This document shows positions 17,416-26,157 of a DNA stretch of 39,919 nucleotides, one piece after another. A program made the translations under genes and the position numbers. Source of the DNA: CAYRSS01 sp964426945 (GTDB lineage Bacteria > Planctomycetota > Phycisphaerae > UBA1845); NCBI GenBank assembly GCA_964426945.1, contig CAYRSS010000039.1, positions 1 through 39,919 of the forward strand. Direction: 5' to 3'. Each line of letters begins with the position of its first letter. The first letter of the stretch is position 1. The notes under the pieces are model-generated. The model was not told where the DNA came from, searched no databases, and saw nothing but the letters and a program-made list of their open reading frames with translations.

Positions 17416-17435
17416 CATCGGGCTTCCGCCCGATG
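17416..17435. repeat. REP-like palindrome, loop TTCC
   Basis: CATCGGGC (17416-17423) pairs perfectly with GCCCGATG (17428-17435) around TTCC. It begins ten bases after the HAF gene stop. The core matches, in inverted form, the palindrome at 17526-17543. Confidence 0.6.
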
Positions 17436-17454
17436 CTTGAGAGGCTTTGACCTC

Positions 17455-17470
17455 CGTCAGGCAGCCGGCC
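17455..17470. repeat. 16-base repeat, copy 2 (CGTCAGGCAGCCGGCC)
   Basis: Identical to 13330-13345. It lies between the two REP-like palindromes downstream of the HAF gene. Confidence 0.5.
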
Positions 17471-17525
17471 GCCCGGCCGGTGCTTCTGGGGCGTCTTTCG
17501 ATACCGATCACACAAGCCACTCAAC

Positions 17526-17543
17526 ACCGGGCGGAAGCCCGGT
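17526..17543. repeat. REP-like palindrome, loop GGAA
   Basis: ACCGGGC (17526-17532) pairs perfectly with GCCCGGT (17537-17543) around GGAA. The core GGGCGGAAGCCC is the reverse complement of GGGCTTCCGCCC at 17420-17431, so the two palindromes form an inverted pair. Confidence 0.6.
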
Positions 17544-17548
17544 GGCAC

Positions 17549-17580
17549 GTGTGGGACCGGCGAGGACGCCGGTCCCACAC
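17549..17580. repeat. 14-base-pair perfect palindrome, loop AGGA
   Basis: GTGTGGGACCGGCG (17549-17562) pairs perfectly with CGCCGGTCCCACAC (17567-17580). It lies six bases from the preceding palindrome, in the gap between convergent genes. It could stop transcription from either side, though no T-run follows. Confidence 0.65.
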
Positions 17581-17620
17581 CCCACACCCCCACGGGGACG
17601 CCCGGTCTCGACGTCTGGCT

Positions 17621-17651
17621 GACAGCTGATAGCTGATAGCTGACAGCCGAC
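17621..17651. repeat. heptamer tandem repeat, unit GCTGAYA
   Basis: Successive seven-base units GCTGACA, GCTGATA, GCTGATA, GCTGACA, GCCGACA. The same unit family occurs at 302-336 in the other orientation. It ends six bases before the rodA stop. Confidence 0.6.
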
Positions 17652-17657
17652 AGCCTC

Positions 17658-18995
17658 TCAGGCCCGCGCCGGATTGCCCGTGGCCGCGGGCAGTTCGGCC
17701 ATGTGCACCCGACGCCGCTCCGTGTACTCGAACGGCTTGTTCGAAAGCAGGAACGGGCGATGCTGTGAGATGCTCACCAGCAGGCCGACGGCCACGAAAC
17801 TCATCAGCAGCGAGCTGCCGCCGTAGGAGACAAAGGGCAACGCCAGCCCGGTGATGGGCAGGATGCCGATCGTCATGCCCACGTTCACGAGCACCTGCGT
17901 GGAGGTTAGGGCCACGAGTCCGCCGGCCACGAGCCGGCCGAACGGATCGGTCGTGGCCGCGGCGATTCGCGCGCCGGCGACGACGATCACGACGTAGCAG
18001 ATCAGGACCATCAACGCCCCCACGAGCCCCCACTGGTGGGCGACGACCGCGAAGATGAAGTCGTTGTGGCGGTCGGGCAGGCTGCCCTGTTCGACGTAGA
18101 CCCCCTGTCCCCAGCCGTTGCCGATCAGCCCGCCGCTGCCGACTGCGTTGACCGAGTGGACCAGTTGATAACCTGAGCCGGCGGCCCACTCGATGGCCTG
18201 CTGTGGCGTGGCCAGAAAGCGATACGACTCAGGGTCGCTGATGACCGCCTTGCGCAGCTCGCTCGACTGGAGGGCGACCGCGGTGATGCGCAGCCGCTGG
18301 TAGGGCTCGATCTTCGTCCACGCCAGCGGGGCCACGAGCAGCCCGACCACGGCGACGGTGAACAGGTGGCGCAGCTTGGCCCCGGCCAGGAACAGCATCG
18401 CAAAGAGCACGGGTACGAGCACCAGGGTCATGCCGAGGTCCGGCTGGAGCAGGATCAGCGCCATGGGCAGGCCGGAGAGGATGATCGGCAGCACGAAGCC
18501 GAGCCAGGTGCGGTAGTTGCGGCGATAGCGCAGATACCAGGCAACGGCCAGGATGTAGGCGATCTTCATCACCTCGGAGGGCTGCAGGTTGAACCCCGGC
18601 AGGGCGATCCAGCGGTGCGCGCCGTTGCGCAGGGGGATGAGGCCGCCGAACTCGGTGTGCGCCAGCCGCGCGATCAGCAGCGGGATCAGGCTGACGAGCG
18701 TGACGCCGAAGAGGCCGAAAGACCAGGGCCCGATGCGCTGGTAGCCAAGCCGCGCAATCAGCATAACCACGCCAAAGCCGAGGGCGGCGAATATGCACTG
18801 CTTGGCGGCGTTCATCGGACCGTCGTCGACGGCCGAGTAGTGGGTGTTGGTGACGTAGATGCTCCCGACGCCGATGACCAGGAGCATGGCGACCGCGCCG
18901 AGGATGGCCCAGCCTGCGGGCGTGAAATCGTAGAGTCTGCGGTCCAAGGGGCGGTTCCCGAAGTCGGCGCGTCGTGCGCCGGCGGCCACGGGCAT
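17658..18995 (-). CDS. rodA: rod-shape determining SEDS protein RodA
   Basis: 445 residues. RodA polymerises glycan strands from lipid II during cell elongation, working with PBP2. About ten membrane spans are visible, with SEDS signatures GAHRWI, FNLQPSEVMKI and the PDLGMTLV segment in the middle, and PFVSYGGSSLLM near the C-terminus. An extra loop of about 50 residues (RLRITAVALQ to WAAGSGYQLVHS) precedes NDFIFAVVAHQWG. I place the start at ATG 18995, after the PBP2 stop at 19042. Gene order mreD-PBP2-rodA is that of the classical elongasome operon. Confidence 0.9.
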   Translation of the reverse strand: MPVAAGARRADFGNRPLDRRLYDFTPAGWAILGAVAMLLVIGVGSIYVTNTHYSAVDDGPMNAAKQCIFAALGFGVVMLIARLGYQRIGPWSFGLFGVTLVSLIPLLIARLAHTEFGGLIPLRNGAHRWIALPGFNLQPSEVMKIAYILAVAWYLRYRRNYRTWLGFVLPIILSGLPMALILLQPDLGMTLVLVPVLFAMLFLAGAKLRHLFTVAVVGLLVAPLAWTKIEPYQRLRITAVALQSSELRKAVISDPESYRFLATPQQAIEWAAGSGYQLVHSVNAVGSGGLIGNGWGQGVYVEQGSLPDRHNDFIFAVVAHQWGLVGALMVLICYVVIVVAGARIAAATTDPFGRLVAGGLVALTSTQVLVNVGMTIGILPITGLALPFVSYGGSSLLMSFVAVGLLVSISQHRPFLLSNKPFEYTERRRVHMAELPAATGNPARA

Positions 18996-19041
18996 TTCAC
19001 CACGAATGCCGCCGGCTACCAACCCCCGCGCGGTCTTCGCC

Positions 19042-21210
19042 TCAGAGGCCGAGCTCTTCGGACATGGTCTCAAGGATGACCGAAGCGACGCGCTTGGCCA
19101 CGGGCCCGGCGGTGCGCCCGCCGCTGCCGCCGAATTCGATAAGAAGGCTGAAGGCGATCCGCGGCTCGCGCGACCAGAGCGGCCGGCCGGCGTCGTCGAC
19201 GCGCTGCAGGTAGCCGGCGAACCACGCGTGGGCGAACCGCGTCCGCTCGCGCTCCGGCGCCGAATCGACCGGCGGGCAGAAGGAGAACGGTTTGACCTGT
19301 GCCGGGACGACGACCGCGTCGGGCCGCTCGCTGCGGAACCGCTCGATCGCCGGCCGGCGGGCCGATTCGGGCACGATGGCCACGCCGGACACGCCGTGTT
19401 CGACGTAGGGCACGCGGTACGAGGTCGGCCGGGCGTAGACGGTGGCGCTGCCGGTCTTGCCGCAGAGGGCATAGCGGTCGTGCTGGAAGTGAGCGTACTT
19501 GTAGGCGGTGCCTTCGGGATTGTTCACGACCTCGTACATGCCCTGGCGGATCGCCGCCCACTGGGCGGGGGTGGCCGGTAGCTGCCATTCTGGCGTGGTC
19601 TCGCCGCCGCGGGTGAGGGTGACGGGCCGGTGCCGGCCGCAGGCGTAGGTCGCGACGAGGTTCGCCGCCTGCACGGGAGTGATGGCGAGTTCCCCCTGGC
19701 CGATGGCGAAGAGCCGGGCATGCGCGGTAGTGACCGGGCGTTTCAACACCTCGGCGAGGTAGGCGGGGGTGGGGTTGATGCCGCGGGACTCTTCGACGAG
19801 CCCCAAGCCCGTCGTCTGGCCGAAGCCGACCATGTCGAACGCCTGCACGAGCGCATCGACGCCGAGACGCTCGCCGAGGCGGTACATGAAGATGTTGCAG
19901 CTTCCGCGGAGGGCGGCGACGACATCGACGTCGCCGTGAGCCATGCGGCGGTCGGTGCCGTGTACTTCCCAGCAGCGCCAGCGGTCGCGAACGTCGTCGA
20001 ACAGGAACCCGTCGCAGTGGTCGGTCGAGTGGGGAGTGATGCGCTTGTTGATCATGCCCGCGAGGCAGGCAAGCGGCTTGACGATGGAGCCCGGCGCCTC
20101 GCGGCTCTGGACGGCGCGAAACCGCAACGGCAGCCCCACGGTGTCGTCGCGCAGGCCGGGGTAAAGCTCGGAGAACCGGGCGGGATCGTACGACGGGTAG
20201 GAGACCAGCGCGAGCACTTCGCGGCTGGCGACGTCGAGCACGACGATCGCGCCGCCGGGCATGTCGGTTCGGCCTTGCAACTCCTCTTCAAGGAGATCGT
20301 ACAGCCGGCGCTGCAGGGGCGATGACAGGGTAAGCGTCACGTCGCGGCCGTCGACGGCGTCGAAACACTCGTCTTCGAGTCGATTTCCCTCGCGGTCGCG
20401 GCGGAGGCGGCCGCGGCGGCCGCGGAGGGTCGATTCAGCCGACAGCTCGACGCCGGACTTGCCCTTGAGTTCGTCGGCCAGGTAGCGCGCGTAGGGATCG
20501 GCGAGGTGCGGGTCGTCGCGGATGTCCTCGCGATCCACCCGGCCGAGGCGGCCGAGGATGTGGGCGAAGGGCACGGCGTCCTCGATGATCGTCCGGCGTG
20601 AGGCGGGGCCGACACGGACCCACGGATACTGCCCGAACAATTCGCGTGCGGCCACCTGGTCGGCGTGGTCGAGGCCGTCCAGCACGGCGTGGGCGGTGCG
20701 CTCCTCGGCGACGTCGGCCTCAAAGCCGCGGTGCCGGGCGACGATCTCGCGGACCGTGCGGACGCGCGTGTGGATCTCCCGCGCGACGGTGCGCAGGTCG
20801 GGCACTTCGCCGCCGGCGCGGCGGGCGAACGCCTCCAGATCGCTCCACATCCGTTCGACCTCGGCAAGAAACGCGCGTTCGACCTCTTCGGCGGTGCGAG
20901 CCTCCGCGTAGCGATTTGCCCGCTTCCAGCGGCGGACGTGGTTGCGCAGGTGATGGGCTTCCATCGCCAGCACGCTGTAGTCGACGCGCACCTCCCAACT
21001 CGGCGCGTCGAACACGAGCGGCCGGCCGTCGCGGTCGAGGATGCTGCCCCGCACGAAGGGCAGGGCCTCGGGCTCGGCCAGCAGCGCGGCCTCGGCGCGC
21101 TGGCGGTAATAGTCGGCGTGGACAACCTGAAGCTGAACCAGCCGGGTGACGATGGCCACGAGTCCGAGCGTGAAGAGCACAATCAGCACGCGCAGCCGCC
21201 GCTTAAACAC
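19042..21210 (-). CDS. mrdA: penicillin-binding protein 2 (peptidoglycan transpeptidase)
   Basis: 722 residues from GTG 21210, which lies in the last codons of mreD (eight-base overlap). A membrane anchor lies at about 7-28, then a pedestal domain with RGSILDRDGRPL (54-65). The transpeptidase triad is complete: SIVK (S375, K378), SCN (437-439) and KTG (585-587). Two regions are longer than in the E. coli protein: a charged helical stretch at about 90-185 in the pedestal, and roughly 70 residues between KTG and HAWFAGY near the C-terminus. It cross-links peptidoglycan in the periplasm during elongation with RodA, encoded next. Presence of an intact active site argues that this organism makes peptidoglycan. 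Confidence 0.92.
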   Translation of the reverse strand: MFKRRLRVLIVLFTLGLVAIVTRLVQLQVVHADYYRQRAEAALLAEPEALPFVRGSILDRDGRPLVFDAPSWEVRVDYSVLAMEAHHLRNHVRRWKRANRYAEARTAEEVERAFLAEVERMWSDLEAFARRAGGEVPDLRTVAREIHTRVRTVREIVARHRGFEADVAEERTAHAVLDGLDHADQVAARELFGQYPWVRVGPASRRTIIEDAVPFAHILGRLGRVDREDIRDDPHLADPYARYLADELKGKSGVELSAESTLRGRRGRLRRDREGNRLEDECFDAVDGRDVTLTLSSPLQRRLYDLLEEELQGRTDMPGGAIVVLDVASREVLALVSYPSYDPARFSELYPGLRDDTVGLPLRFRAVQSREAPGSIVKPLACLAGMINKRITPHSTDHCDGFLFDDVRDRWRCWEVHGTDRRMAHGDVDVVAALRGSCNIFMYRLGERLGVDALVQAFDMVGFGQTTGLGLVEESRGINPTPAYLAEVLKRPVTTAHARLFAIGQGELAITPVQAANLVATYACGRHRPVTLTRGGETTPEWQLPATPAQWAAIRQGMYEVVNNPEGTAYKYAHFQHDRYALCGKTGSATVYARPTSYRVPYVEHGVSGVAIVPESARRPAIERFRSERPDAVVVPAQVKPFSFCPPVDSAPERERTRFAHAWFAGYLQRVDDAGRPLWSREPRIAFSLLIEFGGSGGRTAGPVAKRVASVILETMSEELGL

Positions 21211-21745
21211 GATGGTCCTCCACGTCGGCGGACATGCTGTAGGCGTAGCGCGTGCGGGGGATGCCGAAAAGTGCGGGTGCGCGAAGCATCGCGCGGTAGA
21301 GCACCGGGGCCAGCAGGGCGGTGTACGCCGCCGCGGCAAGGGCTGACAGCGCCGCCGCGCCCCACGTCGGCGCGAACGCCGGGTAGACCGCCACGCGGTA
21401 AGCCAGCCATCCGGACTGCACGACCAGCCCCGTCAGCAGCACGATGGCGAACTGGGTGACGCTCTCGTAGCGGAAGAGCGCATCGCGGACCAGCGTGACG
21501 AGAAACGCGGCGGCGAAATAGGTTAGCGAGAGCAGGCCCGGGCGCTCCACGGTCATGAGGTCGGCCACGGCGCCGAGCCCCCACGCGCCCAGGACGGCGT
21601 GCAGCCGCCGGCCGTAGAGTGCGAAAAACAGCACGTAGACGAGCAGCAGGTCGGGCCGGGCGCCGCCGATCTGCAGGCGCGGGCCGAGCACGGACTGGAG
21701 CGTGAGCACGATGAGTGAGCCCAGGATGAACGAAACCCAGCGCAT
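21203..21745 (-). CDS. mreD: rod shape-determining protein MreD
   Basis: 180 residues with five to six membrane segments and the family pattern near the N-terminus (LQSVLGPRLQIGGARPDLLLVYVLF), here split as LQSVLGPRLQIGG and ARPDLLLVYVLF. MreD is the inner-membrane link of the elongation complex. MreB and MreC genes, normally just upstream, are not in the window; a HEAT-repeat lipoprotein is there instead. It overlaps the PBP2 start by eight bases, so translation is probably coupled. Confidence 0.8.
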   Translation of the reverse strand: MRWVSFILGSLIVLTLQSVLGPRLQIGGARPDLLLVYVLFFALYGRRLHAVLGAWGLGAVADLMTVERPGLLSLTYFAAAFLVTLVRDALFRYESVTQFAIVLLTGLVVQSGWLAYRVAVYPAFAPTWGAAALSALAAAAYTALLAPVLYRAMLRAPALFGIPRTRYAYSMSADVEDHRV

Positions 21746-21752
21746 GGCGTGA

Positions 21753-21781
21753 CGACAGACTCCCTAAGGCCGACAGACTCC
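21753..21781. repeat. pair of 11-base direct repeats before mreD
   Basis: CGACAGACTCC occurs at 21753-21763 and again at 21771-21781, an 18-base period. The pair starts eight bases upstream of the mreD start codon, in the 86-base gap after the HEAT-repeat gene. Could be a regulatory site or a chance duplication. Confidence 0.4.
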
Positions 21782-21831
21782 GTCGTAAACCCACTCCCGT
21801 GCGGATCGGGGGATCGCCTGCCCGGTAGACG

Positions 21832-22926
21832 TTACAACCCTGGCGTGCCGTCAGCGCCTCTGGTCGACGAGCCCAGCGCCGGAAAGCCGAGCGTGTCGAT
21901 CCGGTTGCGCTCGACGATTTCAAGAATCGCCTGCGCGGCGGCGACCTGGTAGCGGGCGTCCTCTCCGGCGTCGATCATCGCCATCAACGGCCGGAGAGCG
22001 TCCGGGTTCCCGATCGCCCCGAGGGCCGAAGCCGCGAGCAGCCGGGTACGAAGGATCTTGCCCTCCGCCGTGTCCTCCGAGTCGACGACCCGAGCCTTCG
22101 AAAACCGCAGCGACTCGACCGCGAGGCGGTATCCGTCGAAGTGGCCGAGCTGGCCCAGGGCCCGCGCCGCGGCCACGCGGATCTCGACGTGGGGTGACTC
22201 CTCGGCGGCCAGCTTCATGCGGTACAGGTCTTCGTAGCGCCGGTCGCGCGTCTCGCCGAGGGCGCGCAGGGCGAAGACTTCGTCCGCACCGACTCCGGCG
22301 TTGGCCATGCAGACCAGTTGCTGTCGCGCCTCGTCGTTGCCGAGGCGGGCCATCGCCTCCAGCGCGTGGTCGAGCACAAGCTGGTCCTTGTCCTTCATCG
22401 CCCGGGCCAGCACCTTGATCGCGCCGGGCTCGTCGAGCCGCCCGAGCGCGAGGGCCGCGTTGCGACGGACGAGCGGATCCTTGTCCTCCAGAAGGAAGCC
22501 CGCCAGCCGTCCGGTGCCGCTGGCGTCGCCGAGGCGATGGAGTGCGAAGAGGGCCGCTACCTGGACGCTCGCGTCGGGGTCGCGGGTCAGTTCACGGACG
22601 CCGGCTTCGGCCGTCGCGTCCTTGAGTGTGCCGATGGCCAGGCAGGCCGCGAAACGGACCGCCGGATGCTCATCGAGCAGCGCCGCCCGGATCCACGGCC
22701 GGCCGTCTTCGACGCCTGACGAGGCGAAGGCCTCGATGGCGGCGACGCGGAGGGCCGGGTTCTGCTCGTACTGGACGGCGCGGCGGAGACACTCCATCGC
22801 CCGCTCACGGGCGGCGGCGTGGTCCACGCCGGGGCTGGCGGTGCTCACGCGGCCAGGCGACTGGCAGCCGGCGAGAGCCAGGGTCAGCGAACCCAGAATG
22901 ATCATCCTGAAGGCTGATGATGGCAT
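21832..22926 (-). CDS. HEAT-repeat lipoprotein
   Basis: 364 residues. The N-terminus is a lipoprotein signal with lipobox LAGC (C21), so the protein should be anchored to a membrane facing the periplasm. The rest is a series of about ten HEAT/PBS-type helical repeats, visible as recurring motifs such as VRFAACLAIGTLKDATAEAG, VQVAALFALHRLGDASG, VRRNAALALGRLDEPGA and IRVAAARALGQLGHFDG. Such solenoids are protein-binding scaffolds. It sits between lnt and mreD on the same strand, so it may be part of an envelope operon; Lnt would complete its lipid modification. Partner unknown. Confidence 0.85.
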   Translation of the reverse strand: MPSSAFRMIILGSLTLALAGCQSPGRVSTASPGVDHAAARERAMECLRRAVQYEQNPALRVAAIEAFASSGVEDGRPWIRAALLDEHPAVRFAACLAIGTLKDATAEAGVRELTRDPDASVQVAALFALHRLGDASGTGRLAGFLLEDKDPLVRRNAALALGRLDEPGAIKVLARAMKDKDQLVLDHALEAMARLGNDEARQQLVCMANAGVGADEVFALRALGETRDRRYEDLYRMKLAAEESPHVEIRVAAARALGQLGHFDGYRLAVESLRFSKARVVDSEDTAEGKILRTRLLAASALGAIGNPDALRPLMAMIDAGEDARYQVAAAQAILEIVERNRIDTLGFPALGSSTRGADGTPGL

Positions 22927-23038
22927 GGTCGCATTCTCGCTGGAAATCCCGCGCGCGCCGAGTGCCGGCGGGGGCTGACCGGGTACGCCGGTGCGACATG
23001 GCCGGACATCGTCGCGGACACCTTACCCAGACGCAGAT

Positions 23039-24970
23039 TCAGGCCGCCCGCGCCGCCCGGGCCCGGAGCACGAGGTAGTCGACGTACATCAGCCCCATCA
23101 GGGCCACGCAGCTCCAGGCGAACCAGTCGCCGTAGCGGGAATAGAGGGTGTATCGGGCATCGACCTTGATCGTCTCGACGGCATAGTTTGCCTTGCCGGG
23201 CCAGCGGTTCTGCGGGTCTGCTTCGACGACGCGGGTGATCCGGCCGGTGGGTTCGATGACCGCGCTGCCGCCCGTGTTGACCGACCGGGCGATGCCCACG
23301 CGGTTCTCGACCGCGCGGAACGTGCAGATCGCCAGGTGCTGCGGCTGCTGAATGCCGCGGCCGAACCAGCCGTCGTTGCTGATGTTGAGCAGGAAGTCGA
23401 CCTGTTTCTCCGCCGCCCCCCCGGACACGAAGCGCCGGCTGACGTAGGGCATGACGTCTTCGTAGCAGATGGGGATGCCGAAGCGGAACCGCTCGCCGCC
23501 GCGGGAGGGCGCGGCCATCTCAAAGTTGTGGAAGCCGTCGCCAGGAAAGAGCGAAAACTCGATCTTCCCACCTTCGCTGAAGGGCATGATGCGGTTGAGC
23601 CAGAAATAGAGGAACCGCCAGCGACCCATGCGGAAGGGCACCGCCTCGCCGAAAGGCACGAGGTGGATCTTGTCGTAGCGCCCGATCTCGCGCTCGTCGG
23701 GGTAGATGACAGCGGCGGAGTTGTACTGTCGCTTTTCGGCGATCGGATCGCCGGGGTGGTGCTCCATCGCGGCGAAGCCGGTGACGATGTGGCCCCCCGT
23801 CTCGCGGGCGATCTCGGTGAGCACGAGGTAGCTCTCGACCGAAATCGGGTAGGCCGCGCGCGCCTCCGGGTTCAGTTCCATGTACCAGGGCGACTCGGGG
23901 AGCAGGTAGAGGTCGGGCCGCTCCACGGAGGCCGCTTCCAGCATCGAGACGAAGGTGAGCATCTTCTCGCGGTTGGGCACGTTGGCCCCCTCGACGGTCA
24001 GGTCGACGGAGTTGATGAAGTCGCTCTGAATCAGGGCCACGCGCGGGCCGTCTCGCAAGGTCAATTGGCTCAGGCGGTAGGCGCCGTAGCCGAGCGTCGC
24101 GACCAGGAGTCCCCCCGCGAGGGCGGCGCTGAGCACGAAGCGCCCTTTCGGCACCGCAGCGCCGGGAAGCCCCCCGCGTCGCCGAGCCGCACGCCAGAGG
24201 ACCAGATCCGCCAGCGCGCCGTTAACCGCCGCCACGACAAAGCTCAGCCCGTAGGCTCCGACCAGGTCGCTGACCTGCGTGAGCACGAGCACCGTGTAGT
24301 TCGCGTGGGCGAGGAAGAACCAGGGAAAGCCCGACATCACCACCGCGCGGAGCATCTCGCAGCCGACCCAGACGATCGGCACGACCAGCCCGAGCGGGAT
24401 CCGCCGCCGCCGGCGCATGCCACGGACGGCACACGCCATGAGCGGAAAGTACAGCGCGAGGTAGAACGCCAGCGCCGCGTAGCCGAGTCCCGTGGCGTGG
24501 TAGAGCCAACGGGCGTTGACCAGGAAGTACACCAGCCCCATCAGGAAGCTGTACCAGTAGACCGGCCGGGCTCGCTCCGCGGTGGTTGCCATGACGAGCC
24601 ACGGCACGAGGCAGATGAAGGAGACCGGCCACAGCGAGATCGGTTCGAAGATGAGGCTCTTCAGCGCGAACGTGGCCAGCGCCAGCAGCAGCAGGGGGAG
24701 GTGGCCGCGCAGCGCCAGACCACCCACGGCCTCGAGGGAGGACGCCGACGGCTGCGCGGGTGACGGGATGTCTGCGGCGCTTCTGGGCAAGAGTTCTGCG
24801 GGCCTTCCCGGCGGATGCCGCCCGCTCCGTGGCGGCCGGGCCGCGGGTTGCCTGCTCGCGGCGACAGGTCGGGAGTCTCGCGGCTCGGGCCGCTCGGGGA
24901 AAGCCCGACGCTGAACTTTTCCCGCCGGATCATAGCCTCCGCAGGAGCAAGACGGAGACATCGCCGCCAT
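23039..24970 (-). CDS. lnt: apolipoprotein N-acyltransferase
   Basis: Lnt transfers the third acyl chain to the N-terminal cysteine of lipoproteins at the inner membrane. An N-terminal block of six to seven membrane spans is followed by a nitrilase-like domain with the Glu-Lys-Cys triad visible in LLPESPWY, YDKIHLVPFGE and GIPICYEDV, and a final membrane span near YTLYSRYGDWFAWSCVALMG. The start is unsettled. ATG 24970 gives 643 residues and overlaps moeA by 41 bases, but the first 80 residues are Pro/Arg-rich and unlike the family. GTG 24727 would give about 562 residues, the usual size, starting just before the first span; TTG 24790 is another option. The HEAT-repeat lipoprotein follows. 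Confidence 0.9.
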   Translation of the reverse strand: MAAMSPSCSCGGYDPAGKVQRRAFPERPEPRDSRPVAASRQPAARPPRSGRHPPGRPAELLPRSAADIPSPAQPSASSLEAVGGLALRGHLPLLLLALATFALKSLIFEPISLWPVSFICLVPWLVMATTAERARPVYWYSFLMGLVYFLVNARWLYHATGLGYAALAFYLALYFPLMACAVRGMRRRRRIPLGLVVPIVWVGCEMLRAVVMSGFPWFFLAHANYTVLVLTQVSDLVGAYGLSFVVAAVNGALADLVLWRAARRRGGLPGAAVPKGRFVLSAALAGGLLVATLGYGAYRLSQLTLRDGPRVALIQSDFINSVDLTVEGANVPNREKMLTFVSMLEAASVERPDLYLLPESPWYMELNPEARAAYPISVESYLVLTEIARETGGHIVTGFAAMEHHPGDPIAEKRQYNSAAVIYPDEREIGRYDKIHLVPFGEAVPFRMGRWRFLYFWLNRIMPFSEGGKIEFSLFPGDGFHNFEMAAPSRGGERFRFGIPICYEDVMPYVSRRFVSGGAAEKQVDFLLNISNDGWFGRGIQQPQHLAICTFRAVENRVGIARSVNTGGSAVIEPTGRITRVVEADPQNRWPGKANYAVETIKVDARYTLYSRYGDWFAWSCVALMGLMYVDYLVLRARAARAA

Positions 24971-26138
24971 CCGCGATGGCGGCTGATCCGGCCGGCTGCA
25001 TGAGCAGGGCGTCGGCGCCGACCATCCCGAAGGGGTCGCCCGATCCCTGCCAGTCGATCGGGGTCGCGACGAGATCGCCGTCAGGCGTCACCGACACTTG
25101 TGCGGGGCGAAAGCTGCGCCGCTTGCCCGCGGCGGCGAGGGCTCCCGCCAGCCTGGCCCTCAGAAACGACGGGGCTTCGCCGAGGCGACCTTCCAAGGCC
25201 GTCAGCGCCGGCCTCACCAGGAGCTGGAAGCCGACGAACGCGCTGATCGGGTTGCCGGGCAGCGCGAAGACGATCTGCCCACCGGGCATCGTGGCGAAAA
25301 TCACCGGTTTGCCCGGCTTGATCGCCATCTTGCGGATGTGAAAGACGGCCCCGGCTTCCGCCAGGACCTCGGGGACGAAGTCAAACGCGCCGACCGAAAC
25401 CCCGCCCGTGATGCAGAGCAGGTCGCAGTCGGCCGCCCGGGTGATGGCTGCCCGAAGCGCCGCTCGATCGTCGATGGCCGAGCCGAGAATCACCGGCTCG
25501 GCGCCGTGCTCGCGGGCGAGGGCTTCGAGCATCCAACGGTTGCTGTCGCGGATCTCGGCGCCGGTGGGGGTGGCCTCGACGGGGACGAGTTCATCGCCGG
25601 TGACCAGCACGCCGACCCGCGGCTGGCGAAAGACGCGCAAGCGCGTCGCCCCGCACGTCGCGGCGGCGGCGATTTCGAGGGGGCCCAGCCGCTGCCCCGG
25701 CGATAGCGCACGCCTCCCGCGACGGATGAAGGCGGCGCGCGCGGTGACATGGTCGCCGGGGGTGGCCGACGCGCTCACCAGGACGGTGGCGGCATCGGTC
25801 GCGTTGGTGTCCTCCAGGCGGACGACCGCGTCGGCTCCGCGGGGCATCGGTGCGCCGGTGTTGATCTGCATCGCCTCGCCGGGGCGAAGCCCGCCTTCGG
25901 GCTCGTGGCCGGCGGCGATCTGACCGACCAGCCGGAGGGTCACCGGGGGGTGGGCCGTGTCCGCCGCACGAACGGCGTAGCCGTCCATCATCGATCGATC
26001 GAACGGCGGGAAGTCGACATCGCAGGACACCCCCTCGGCCAGCGTGCGGTGCAGCGCTTCGGCCAGGGGCAGTTCGCAGACGGCGAGCGGGCGCACGTGG
26101 GTGCTGATGAGCTTCCAGGCGTCGTGGATGTCAAGCAT
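24930..26138 (-). CDS. moeA: molybdopterin molybdenumtransferase MoeA
   Basis: 402 residues, the normal length. MoeA inserts molybdate into adenylated molybdopterin in the cytoplasm. Family blocks in order: PPFDRSMMDGYAVRAAD near the N-terminus, INTGAPMPRGADAVVRLED, GVLVTGDELV, ITGGVSVGAFDFVPEVL, IKPGKPVIFA and ALPGNPISAFVGF. Start ATG 26138. It overlaps the open frame of lnt and is divergent from the small membrane protein gene at 26205. Other molybdenum cofactor genes are not in the window. Confidence 0.95.
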   Translation of the reverse strand: MLDIHDAWKLISTHVRPLAVCELPLAEALHRTLAEGVSCDVDFPPFDRSMMDGYAVRAADTAHPPVTLRLVGQIAAGHEPEGGLRPGEAMQINTGAPMPRGADAVVRLEDTNATDAATVLVSASATPGDHVTARAAFIRRGRRALSPGQRLGPLEIAAAATCGATRLRVFRQPRVGVLVTGDELVPVEATPTGAEIRDSNRWMLEALAREHGAEPVILGSAIDDRAALRAAITRAADCDLLCITGGVSVGAFDFVPEVLAEAGAVFHIRKMAIKPGKPVIFATMPGGQIVFALPGNPISAFVGFQLLVRPALTALEGRLGEAPSFLRARLAGALAAAGKRRSFRPAQVSVTPDGDLVATPIDWQGSGDPFGMVGADALLMQPAGSAAIADGGDVSVLLLRRL

Positions 26139-26157
26139 GCAGAAACGTCCGGGCGTT

